A stretch of DNA of 64,000 bases from Leptotrichia sp. oral taxon 212 (GTDB taxonomy: Bacteria > Fusobacteriota > Fusobacteriia > Fusobacteriales > Leptotrichiaceae): the NCBI RefSeq assembly GCF_001274535.1, contig NZ_CP012410.1, positions 1,213,126-1,277,125 of the forward strand, written 5' to 3'. Shown piece after piece: positions 37,127 through 47,200 of this stretch. The notes under the pieces were generated by a model, which was not told the DNA's origin, did no database searches, and worked only from the letters and a program-made list of their open reading frames with translations. The position numbers were made by a program, and so were the translations under genes. The stretch's first letter is position 1. Every line of letters starts with the position of its first letter.

Positions 37127-38329
37127 CTATTTTAAAAATTCAAGTATGTTTTTCAGCTGTATTCCCATTCCAATTTTCAGACTTTCCTCATCAATATTGA
37201 ATTTTGGATGATGCAATCCATAAATCAATCCTTTTTCCTCATTTTTTGTTCCCAGCCTGAAAAAAGTCCCTTTGATTTCATTCAGGAAATAGCTTACATC
37301 CTCTACATCCATTCTGGCTTCATTAATTATTTCAAGACTTTCCTTTCCATAAAGATTTACAACATTTTCTTCCAGAATTTTAGTAATCTCTTCGTTATTA
37401 ATAACCGGAGCATATCCTTCCCTTATGTTTACATCAATGCTTCCTCCAAGGCCTTCTACAAATTTAGGTAAATCCCTTTTCATTGTTTCTATTATGAAAG
37501 AACGTATTTCCTGCGACATTGTTCTAATAGTTCCACGCATTTCCACCTTGTCGCAAACTACATTTTCTGCTTCACCGCCTTTAAATGACCCGACTGTAAT
37601 AACCGCTTCTTCTCTCGGATCGATTCTTCTGCTTACAATAGACTGCAGAAATTCAAGAATTTTTGCTCCTATGAGTATTGCATCCACTCCCTTATGTGGC
37701 AGTGCCGCATGTGAAGAAATTCCATTCACTGTCAGTTTAAACATTGCAGAAGTAGCATGGGCCTTGCCATATCTTACTCCTATTTTCCCCAGTTCAATCT
37801 CAGGTGCCATGTGAAGTGCAAAAAAAGCATCTATTTTTTTATCTGCATCCCCTTTAAATTTCAATGCTCCAGCTTTTATCATTCTGTCGGCTCCTCCATC
37901 TGTTTCTTCAGCTGGCTGAAAGAAAAATCTTACTATTCCATGCCATTTATCCCTGTTGTCAGCTAAAATTTTTGCTGCTCCCATCTGTATTGTCATATGC
38001 GCATCATGTCCACAGGCATGCATTTTTCCATCTGTTTTTGACTTGTATTCCACTTCATTTTCCTCAAATATTGGCAATGCATCTATATCAGCTCTCGTAG
38101 CTACTGTTTTTCCTTCTCCGTTATATATTGTCGCCACAATTCCTGTATTTATAATTTCTTCATATTCTATGCCATTGTCATTCAGAAATTCCTTTATTGT
38201 TTTACTTGTCTCAAATTCTTCATCTCCCAGTTCAGGATTCATATGTATTTTTCTTCTTATTTTGACCATTTCATCGTATATTTTTTCAGTATTTTCCTTT
38301 ATAAATTCATTTATTTCATTTGAGCTCAT
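37127..38329 (-). CDS. M20-family amidohydrolase
   Basis: The enzyme is a peptidase M20 family member, with RRKIHMNPELGDEEFETS, the metal-ligand block HACGHDAHMT and PAEETDGGADRMI. The family cleaves N-acyl amino acids and similar amides with two zinc or manganese ions. From the ATG at 38329 (AAAGGTG upstream) it has 400 residues; a GTG at 38338 is less likely. The substrate could be N-acetyl-diaminopimelate, N-acyl amino acids or hippurate-like compounds. It is divergent from the GNAT gene at 38454. Confidence 0.88.
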   Translation of the reverse strand: MSSNEINEFIKENTEKIYDEMVKIRRKIHMNPELGDEEFETSKTIKEFLNDNGIEYEEIINTGIVATIYNGEGKTVATRADIDALPIFEENEVEYKSKTDGKMHACGHDAHMTIQMGAAKILADNRDKWHGIVRFFFQPAEETDGGADRMIKAGALKFKGDADKKIDAFFALHMAPEIELGKIGVRYGKAHATSAMFKLTVNGISSHAALPHKGVDAILIGAKILEFLQSIVSRRIDPREEAVITVGSFKGGEAENVVCDKVEMRGTIRTMSQEIRSFIIETMKRDLPKFVEGLGGSIDVNIREGYAPVINNEEITKILEENVVNLYGKESLEIINEARMDVEDVSYFLNEIKGTFFRLGTKNEEKGLIYGLHHPKFNIDEESLKIGMGIQLKNILEFLK

Positions 38330-38368
38330 TATTTTCACCTTTCATTTAGATTCCTGTCATTTTCAGGT

Positions 38369-38397
38369 TTGAATTAATTAATCTTAAGTGTTATAAT
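38369..38397 (+). promoter_or_regulatory. Promoter of the 38454 GNAT gene
   Basis: TTGAAT at 38369-38374 and TATAAT at 38392-38397 have 17-base spacing. Transcription would start near 38404. Confidence 0.65.
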
Positions 38398-38453
38398 CAT
38401 TATAAGAAAAAATAATGAATAAAGCAATAAAAATTATTCTGAAAGGAACATTT

Positions 38454-39020
38454 ATGAAACTGATAAAAAGTAGAAAACCAAGAAATCTTATGAATATATA
38501 TAGACTTTATCTGAAATCCTTTCCTAAAAACGAGAGAAAACCTTTTCCCTTCATTCTTCTTAAACAATGGAGAGGGACAACGGAAGTCCTCTCAATAAAA
38601 AATAGTAAGGGAGAATTTCTTGGACTTGCAATTACGGCACTGCAGAATAATCTTGCCCTGATAGCCTACTTTGCCGTCTCCAGTGAAAAAAGAGGAACAG
38701 GAATAGGTTCTAAGGCTTTACAGTTAATAAGGGAACGTTATTCTGATAAAAAAATCTTTCTTGAAATAGAAAATACTGAAACTGAATCTGAAAATAAGGA
38801 AGAAAGAAAAAAGAGAAAAAATTTCTATCTGAAAAATGGAATGCTGGAAATGCCCTTCATAATAAACTTTTTTGGGACTGAAATGGAAGTTCTGACATAT
38901 AATTCTCCTGTTACTTTTGAAGAATATCATTCTATTTATAAAAAGGAATTTGGAAAAATTATAAGCAGAAAAGTCAGTTTTGTAAAAAATAAAAACTTAG
39001 GAGAAAATAGTAATGCATAA
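38454..39020 (+). CDS. GNAT-family acetyltransferase-like protein
   Basis: I choose the ATG at 38454, which has a GAAAGGA site; the ATG at 38415 has none. The 188-residue protein has a GNAT core (FAVSSEKRGTGIGSKALQLI contains the RGxGxG/A loop) and an acidic-basic insert. The C-terminal part (YLKNGMLEMPFIINFFGTEM) fits a GNAT of the kind found in Gram-positive bacteria. Its substrate is unknown. Confidence 0.8.
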   Translation: MKLIKSRKPRNLMNIYRLYLKSFPKNERKPFPFILLKQWRGTTEVLSIKNSKGEFLGLAITALQNNLALIAYFAVSSEKRGTGIGSKALQLIRERYSDKKIFLEIENTETESENKEERKKRKNFYLKNGMLEMPFIINFFGTEMEVLTYNSPVTFEEYHSIYKKEFGKIISRKVSFVKNKNLGENSNA

Positions 39021-39104
39021 TTTATCTGACAGATATTTGTCCATGAATGCATAGTAATAACAGTTTTTCTTAATGTAGACTATATGAAAAATAAATAACA
39101 AAAA

Positions 39105-39182
39105 GGGCTGTCTCAAAAAATTCCAAAAATAATGTAAAAACTATATTTATGAATTATTTTTTCTAAATTTTGAGACAGCCTC
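39105..39182. terminator. GGCTGTCTCAAAA-family palindrome between convergent genes
   Basis: The arms start GGCTGTCTCAAAAAA and end TTTTGAGACAGCC around an AAAACTATATTTAT core, flanked by A and T runs. It lies between the rightward GNAT gene and the leftward 39203 gene and would stop both transcripts. The core is shared with the long repeat at 19046-19273. Confidence 0.7.
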
Positions 39183-39202
39183 ATTTTTATTTTGAATATT
39201 TT

Positions 39203-39589
39203 CTACTCTGTTATTCCAACTCCATTTTCAAATACTTCTATTTCCACTCCTAATTCTTTTAAATTTTCTGATGCAAAAAAATCATTGTCCGATCCAAGTC
39301 TATATATTTTCAATACTGTTTTATTGTTATAATTTATTTCAAATAAATATTCTTCAATTACAAGCTTTGTTTCCTTTTCCTTCTTTTCAAAATCAATTAC
39401 CAGTGTTACTATGATATTATTTATCTCAGTTTTACTGTATCCTATTTTATTTGTCAGATATTTCAGTATATTTTGCTTTATTGTATTTTCAAGTCCTTCT
39501 TCTATTTCACTTCTTGATTTTGTTAAATTATTTTTCAAAAAAATAACTGCCTTATCTAAAAATATCAATTTTTTTATCTCCTTTTTCAT
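39203..39589 (-). CDS. Hypothetical protein (128 residues)
   Basis: The soluble, Lys/Glu-rich protein starts at ATG with an AAAAGGAG site. It has a short helical N-terminal half (LTKSRSEIEEGLENTIKQNI) and a beta-rich second half (VIEEYLFEINYNNKTVLKIY). No family was recognised. It follows the BMP-family gene after 71 bases in the same direction. Confidence 0.6.
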   Translation of the reverse strand: MKKEIKKLIFLDKAVIFLKNNLTKSRSEIEEGLENTIKQNILKYLTNKIGYSKTEINNIIVTLVIDFEKKEKETKLVIEEYLFEINYNNKTVLKIYRLGSDNDFFASENLKELGVEIEVFENGVGITE

Positions 39590-39660
39590 ATTTCAACAGA
39601 AAAATAAAATTTCTATCAAATTTATTTTTTATTACATTTTTCTTCTAAATATTCAAAAGA

Positions 39661-40650
39661 TTACTTCTGTACTTTTATTTTTCCGCTTTTTATCATATTT
39701 TTTATTTCTTCAAATTTTCTTATATTTTCTTTTCCAACTTTATCTCCTGTATATATAAATCCTGTAGTCTTTATAGCATTTTCTGAAAGTCCGAAATAAT
39801 ATTCACGTCCCTGAAAATTACCAGTAGCGGTATTTTTTATAACAGTATATATAGGACTGCTTAAATCAGTCATAATCGAAGTCAGAACAGTTCCAGGCGC
39901 TAATTTATCTTCATTCTGTTCAGAAGATATTGCAAATATTTTATTTTCCTGGGCTGCATTTAGAATACCTATTCCACTTCCACCTGCATCATGAAAAATC
40001 ACTCCTGTTCTATATTTTTTTATCATCTCTTCAGCTTTCTTTTTTCCTCCGGAAATATCAAAACGTGGACTTTCTCCCTCAACATAGGCACTTACAGTAA
40101 CAAGTTTTTCATTTATATATTTAGCTCCCTGCTTAAATCCTTTCTCATATTTTCTTACATTTGGAGTCTGTGCTGAACCAATAAATCCTACAGAATAAGT
40201 TTTAGTTGTCATCGCTGCCAGTGCTCCGGCAAGAAATCCTCCTTCTTCCTCTCTGAATAGAATAGTTGCTACATTTGGAAGTTTTTCATCCATAGGAGAA
40301 TAAGTTACAACAAATTTCTGTTTTGGAAATTCTTTTGCAATAACTGCTACCCCTGGTCTCATTTCTTCAGGTATTCCTATTATAAGATCATATTTTTCAC
40401 TTTTTGCCAGCGATCTCAGCTGATATTCAATATCAATTACAGATATTCTTTGTGTAAATTCCTTAAATTCTATTCCAAAATCCCTTTTTGCTTTCATAAG
40501 TCCTTCATAAGCAAAATCATTCTTATTTTTATCCCCTTTTCCTCTTACGGAATAAATAACAGCAATATTAAGCTGTTTTTTTACTTTAGATGTTCCAAAT
40601 GTTAAAAATGAACACAATAGCAATATAACTAAAAGTAATCTGTTTTTCAT
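39661..40650 (-). CDS. BMP-family (basic membrane protein) substrate-binding protein
   Basis: The 329-residue protein has a signal peptide (MKNRLLLVILLLCSFLTFG) and the BMP/Med fold, with DFAYEGLMKAKRDFGIE, VVTYSPM, GALAAMTTKTYSVGFIGS and FHDAGGSGIGILNAAQE. These proteins bind nucleosides or other purines for ABC importers. The Cys is not in a lipobox, so it may be free in the periplasm. No ABC permease or ATPase gene is adjacent, which makes it an orphan. Confidence 0.85.
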   Translation of the reverse strand: MKNRLLLVILLLCSFLTFGTSKVKKQLNIAVIYSVRGKGDKNKNDFAYEGLMKAKRDFGIEFKEFTQRISVIDIEYQLRSLAKSEKYDLIIGIPEEMRPGVAVIAKEFPKQKFVVTYSPMDEKLPNVATILFREEEGGFLAGALAAMTTKTYSVGFIGSAQTPNVRKYEKGFKQGAKYINEKLVTVSAYVEGESPRFDISGGKKKAEEMIKKYRTGVIFHDAGGSGIGILNAAQENKIFAISSEQNEDKLAPGTVLTSIMTDLSSPIYTVIKNTATGNFQGREYYFGLSENAIKTTGFIYTGDKVGKENIRKFEEIKNMIKSGKIKVQK

Positions 40651-40706
40651 TTAAATCCTCCTTATTTTTGTATTTTTAAATATAGTAACTAAATGTAAAA
40701 TAACAT

Positions 40707-41009
40707 TTAAAAATGTATGCAGAACCATATACAACATGGATTTTCACTAGTATAGGTCACCCTATGTCTTTCCATTTTTTCAATAAATAATGTATCTCCA
40801 GCTTTCATTTCAACTTTCTTATCGTTAAATTCAATAATTGCATTACCTTGAAGCAGGACAACATACTCCTTCCTTTCCTGTATCATCCAGTCGGAAACCT
40901 GTCCAGTTGAAATTATCCTTTCAATCCTTACATTCTCATTTTCCTTTAAAATATCAACAATTTCATCTTCTTTTATATCCGGTAATTTTTCTATTTCAAA
41001 TATATTCAT
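40707..41009 (-). CDS. Cupin-domain protein
   Basis: The 100-residue protein is a single cupin barrel: SDWMIQERKEYVVLLQGNA is the first conserved motif and MKAGDTLFIEKMERHRVTY the second, including a His. It could bind a metal or small ligand. The neighbours give no clue to its role. Confidence 0.8.
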   Translation of the reverse strand: MNIFEIEKLPDIKEDEIVDILKENENVRIERIISTGQVSDWMIQERKEYVVLLQGNAIIEFNDKKVEMKAGDTLFIEKMERHRVTYTSENPCCIWFCIHF

Positions 41010-41134
41010 GAACCACCTCTTACAGGATTTTCTATTTTTCTTAGTAATTCTGACTATTTCATTTTTATTATAACATAATTTCCTTAATTCTTTCTTTATT
41101 TCATTCTATTAAAAAATGAAATTCTGTAATAATG

Positions 41135-41180
41135 TTAAAAAGACCACCTCAGAATATACATTCCAAGATGATCCTTTTAT
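41135..41180 (-). terminator. Terminator of the autotransporter gene
   Basis: On the minus strand a 16-base stem with G-U pairs (AGGATCATCTTGGAAT against ATTCTGAGGTGGTCTT) is followed by TTTTTAAC. It lies about 60 bases past the autotransporter stop. Confidence 0.75.
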
Positions 41181-41242
41181 ATGAATAATAATTTAAAAAG
41201 TTTGCCTGTAAATCATGTCACCAAAAATATCTGTATGCATGA

Positions 41243-44200
41243 TTAGTAAATTGCCCTGAAACCTATTCCGCCTCTTATGTTCTTTCCTTTCGTATCGTAG
41301 CCTCCATTAACTGTTACTCCAAATCTCTGGTTCTCCACTCCAATATTTAAGTCAGCCTTGAAGTTCCCTCTTCTATCATCCTTCTCTGAAGGTATGTTGA
41401 ACCAGTCCGCATTCGTGTAGTTCACCCTTGCCTTGTTGCCTACATTTCCTACTTTTCCCAGCTCATTTTCATAGCCAAGTCCTAATGTAGTCACAAATGT
41501 AGTCTTAACTGCCATTGGCTGTCTGTATGTAAATTCAACTCCTAATTCAGGTCGTATCGAATAATAGTCGTTTCCTTTCACTTCAAGTCTTACTTCTCCT
41601 GTCTTTTCTTCTATATCTCCTGTTCTTCCATATTCCAGCTTCAGGCTTCCATATGGTCTTATGCTCGTTCTCTCGCTTGTTCTTATGTTATATCCAAGCT
41701 CATTCTTTAATGCAACCCCATATGAATTATATGTCGACTTAGCATTGAATATCTCATCTACTACAAGATATTTTCTGTGCATGTCGTTTCTTGTAACATA
41801 TCCTTCACCTGATACTGTCCACTGAAGACTTCCGTTGTGGTCTGCTGCCGGTGACATCGTCCTGAAGATTCCAAGCTTAAGCATAGTCTGGTCTTCTTTC
41901 GATCTTCCTATATCCTTGAACTTGAATCTGTTATGCACCGCTCCCGCATACCATCCTGATGAATTTCCTAACTTAACTGTCTCATCTTCATGTAAGTATG
42001 CAAATCCGTATGCATTACTTGTATAGTCTATTACTCCTGCCGTATCAGTACTGTACTCGTCCCTCATTCCAAATGCCTTTATCTTGTTGGACTGTTTTGA
42101 CTTGGTATCCCATTCCTTCTTAAGATGTGTAAATTCCTTCTCAAGAAGTCTTCCTGTACCGTATATTCTCTGCTGAGTATTCGCATACTGGTGTCCCATC
42201 ATTTCATCATATGCCTGAGTAAGAAGCGCCTGTTCGTTCTTTCCTATGCTGTTAAGCTTGTTGAACAGCTGTTTCTCCCTTGTTCCGACTGCTTCCACTC
42301 CATATCTCTGCTCAAGTCCATCTGCAAAGTTCCATGCATTTTCACTCTTCGATACAAAGTCTGTATATGGTATTTTTGCTAAGATAACTTCCTTAACTCC
42401 ATTTCCAGTATCATCTAAAATTCTGTTAGCAGTCCATGTCAATGAACCTGAGATAGTTTCAAGGTCATATTTTGCACCTACTGCATTTCTAAGCTGATTA
42501 TATTTTGGCATAAATGGAGTTAGAATATTCTTTCCAACTTTTACTGCCTTGCTGTTTGTTATTTCAGTTATTTCAGTTCCTATTATTAAGTCATTTTTTA
42601 CACTAGGATTGAAGCCGTCTACCCAGTCTATAGGATTTGTTCTTCCAAGTGTATCTACATAGATTCCTACATTTGAGAATGCATAATTTGTCATTTCAGG
42701 ATCAGGTCCTGGAGAGAAATCTTCCACATCTATTATTTTTCCGTCAACATATACTTTATTAGGAGAAATAATTTGAGTACTTCCTGCCGATGTAGGCTCA
42801 AATGTTGCAGAATTTTCAGCCACATATCCTACAGCTCCATTAGTTGCTGTTACAGATGAATTTGCAGCATCCTCCATAGTTCCTGCACCAGTATAAGTTC
42901 CGTTTTTACTTCTTATTCCTGTAGAACCTGTACCTGAAATTCTAATTGTTCCATAATTTTTAATGATACCATTTCTTATGTATACTCCATAAGAATCTCT
43001 CGCATCTATATCGATTGTTCCTGTATTTTCAAGAGTTGCTCCATCCAGTACAGCTATTCCGATTAGTCCTTCCTTACTTGCATCGTTACTGTATCTTCCT
43101 GAAATTATGTTTCCTGTATTTAATCCATAAGCACCATTTTTCAGATACATACCATATGCACCTTTAAGGCTTCCTGCTGATGCAAGATTAATTGTCCCGT
43201 TATTTTCTGCTATTGAACCTGCACCTTCAGCAAACATTCCTATTCCATAATCTCCAGTTACATTTATTGTGTTATTGTTATATATTTTACCACCATTTTT
43301 AGCTGCCATTCCTAATGAATAATATCTATCAGCAGGATTTGGAGAATCTATTTGTGATTTTCCAATAGTTATTGTTGCATTGTTATAAACTGTTGAATTA
43401 TTTGATGCAAAAGCACCTGCACTTCCTATACTGTTAGAAAAATCTATATTACCGTTATTATTTATAACCGCACCATTGATTGCATAATATCCTGTACTGT
43501 TTAATGCTGAAGATGTCAATGATGTTCCGCTGTTTATATTTCCTAATGACCCCGCTTTATACAGGTAAACACTTTTAGAGCCTATATTCGATGTAGAAGC
43601 AGATGTACTGTTAAAATTATTTGTTCCATTATCCAATATTGCAAATCCAAAAGAAGAATCTCCAACATTTACATATCCTGCATGATTAACTGTAACATTA
43701 TTATCACCATATACTGCTACAGCATTATTTCCAGCTGTTACATTTCCTGATAAATTCAATATTCCATTTTTCTTATATATTGCCAGTCCTTCATCTCCTG
43801 TTGTTATTCCACCTGAAGATGTAACAGTACCATTTTCAGAATATATTCCTAAAGATCTTGCTCCCGTAGTTATAGTTCCTGAATGTACCACATTTCCGGC
43901 ATTAGGTGCGTAAATTCCCATACTTGGATCATTTCTGTTACTTGAATCTCCAACTGTTATATTTCCACTATTTGTAATATTTACAGGATCTGTTATATTG
44001 TTGTATACATGTATTCCTATTGATTTATCTCCCAGTAAAGTTATTGATTTTGATGTATTTACATTTTTATTAGTAAATATACCCTTTCCAGTATGACCAT
44101 TTATAGTGGCAATGTTACCACCATTTGCTGTTATATCTGATCCATCAGAGAAGAATCCGACTCCACTTTTATTTAATGTAATTGTAGAACCATTATCTAT

Positions 44201-47200
44201 AATTGATCCTACTTTAGTAACAGCTCCTAAAGTATTTGATATTTTAGAATAAACTCCAACTCCAGTATCTGTTGCACCAGTTCCTGCTGATGAAGAAACA
44301 TCTATATTTGATCCATTTCCTAATGTTATGCTGTGTACCCCTGCACCTGAAACAGCCTGATTATCAATTGCAAGTACCCCTATAGAAGATCCTGTACCTA
44401 ATGATTTTATTGTTCCATTGTTTACAACTTCAATTGTTTTAGTTCCAGTAGTTGGCGCTGTAGTTCCTAAATAGTTAATTGCTGCTATTCCTGTACCTGA
44501 ATTTCCAATTTCAATTGTTCCTGTAGCATTATTCTGTGCCAATGCTCCATTTGAACCTAAAATACCTACTGAATCATTTCCTGAAGTTCTTATCATACCA
44601 TTATTATATATTTCAGTATATTCTCCTACTACACCGACCATTCCTGTACCTGATAAATTAATAGTACCATTATTTGTCAGTATAACATCATTTCTAGGTT
44701 GTCCAGAATCATTTTTCTGGGCAATTCCCAGTTTAGACTTATCTCTTAATGAAGTAGGTGTTGTTATAGCTCCACTTCCTGATATTGCTGCATTATTTGT
44801 TACACTTGAAGATGAAAATTCTGATTTAAGATAGGCATCTCCTGGATTATCTAAATTTGAATTTACATCTACAGTTAAAGGTACTCTTGTTGCCTTATAT
44901 GGAACATATGAACCAGGTGTACCTGTTATATTAAGTCCTGTAATACTTCCTGTTCCCAGTGAAGAAAGATTTGATACAAGTTCTCCACCTACATTTCCAC
45001 CACTACCTTCAGCAACCATAAGTGTAGACCCGGCCTGCATATTCAGGTTAAGAGTTTTTGTTGATGCTGAAGATATAAGCGCTGATAATGGACTTCCTGA
45101 AGCATTTTTAACATAGAATGCTGTTCCTCCATTTGCTATTGTTGCATTACTGTCTGCTCCATTCATTATAAGCTGTGACTTATCACTTGCAGTTCCTGCA
45201 CCATAAAATAATAGTCCACCATTTCCTATTGATAATGTTGCATTATTCAGCTCTATATCAGAACCGCCTTTCGCATAAAGTGCAACTGCTCCTGTTCCTT
45301 CAGCAGAAATTGTTCCATTTTGTAATTTTGTTGTTGCAAGTGTTGTTCCTACATTAGAAGCATAAATTCCCATAGAATCCTGTCCTTCTACTTTAACACT
45401 TCCTCCTGTCATTACATAATCTGTTCCATTATTATAAATACCTGTTACTCTTGTTCCTTTTAATTTTATATTACTTGAACTTGTACCTGAACTAATTTTA
45501 TTACTACTGTTTGTACCACTGATAACCATTCCTATTGAATCATCAGAGTTAGTTACAGTTATATCTCCTGTACTCTCTGCTCTTCCTCCATTATATGCCA
45601 TAAGACCAATTACATTCTGTCCCCCTGCATTTATAGTTATTGTTCCTGTATTTTTTACTTTTGGAACAACAGTATCAGCATGGTTTACAGTTCCATTTGC
45701 AAGCATAACTATATTAAATCTCTTATTAAGATTTTTTGTAGGATCTGTTGGTGCAAGAGGATTTGGGTCACCTATGTATGCATTTCCCGGAGTTACAGTA
45801 AGATTTTTTAGAACATTTATACCATATCTGTCTGTTCTAAATAATACTCCTCCGTCAGCAGTACTTGCAAAGTCAATACTGTTTACATGAGTATCTCTTA
45901 TGTTGAAATCATTCTGTACCAATGACTGTATAGTTGGAGAATAATTTCCATACATATAGTCATAATTTCTTAAAAATCCTACGTTTTCTTTTCCATCTAC
46001 TACTATATTTAAATTATATATATTTCCAATCAAATCTTTTTCATCTCTGCCTGTATTATCTAAGTCTGCAGTTGTTCCTGCAGCCTTACCACCAAGTCCA
46101 GTCCCATTTGCTCCTTTTCCTGTCTGATAGTTATAGACACTCATTGTTCCAGTCCCTATATTGTATTGCTTAGCATTTGGACCACTTCCCACTGTTTGAA
46201 CAGTTTCGGCATAAGTATCGTTTGTTGCATTTGTCCCTGTTCCGGAACCACCAATTTTTTTAGAAATTGAAATCCCAACATTATGGCTTCCTGTAAGATT
46301 TACTTTTCCAGCTTTTCCATCAATTATTGTTTCATCATAGTAAATTGCATCAGTATCTGAATCTTTAAGTGCATCTTCTGTAACTTTTCCCGGCGCGAAT
46401 ATATTTGGAACTCTTATTCCATAACTTCCTCTTACTGTTGAAGAATTTCCCGGATCTTCACTTTTTACATTTATATTACCAGTATTCATATACATTCTTA
46501 ATGATCCTTTATTTCCCCATGACGTAACTTTTAAAGGATTTGAATTTGTTGGATAAATTGCATTCTTTTTAAAAGTAAATTCTGCAAAATCCATTCCAAT
46601 ACTTTCAACACTTTCTACATTTATTGTATTTAAGTTATTCATTTCAGAAGCCCAAGGTCTATAAGTAATATTTGAATATAAATTAGCATTAATCACATTA
46701 CCTGATGTAGGCTGATATTGTCCATAATCTTCTACCATTGCAGAAAAACCTATCAAATAAGTTCCTAATCTATCGTCACTAGCATTTACTGCAGGTTTTG
46801 CAGATTCTCTTTTTAAAGTTATAATTCCCTTATTTGTAAATATTGATTCTTTAGCACTTGCTGCCTGTTGTTCTACAGCTACAGTCATATGTTTCCAGTT
46901 TACATATGGAGCTGTAGTCATTGCATCTGCTTCAGATCTTCCGTATATATCCAATTCTCCTTCAAAATTAACCTTTGTTGGGTCATAAAATGAACCAACA
47001 TGTGTTCCATTAACACTCATAAATCTGACAGTATTTGTTCTTACTTTATTTCTTGCAATAGGATTAGTTGTATTATTTCTTAATTCCCATTTTCCTTTTA
47101 CAATAGCTTCTGAAGTAGTATTTCCAGGCTTTACAGAATTATCCTGTTGATATTGTGTAAAACTGAAAACTGTCTGTGGAGAGGATGGCACTCCTGTCCT

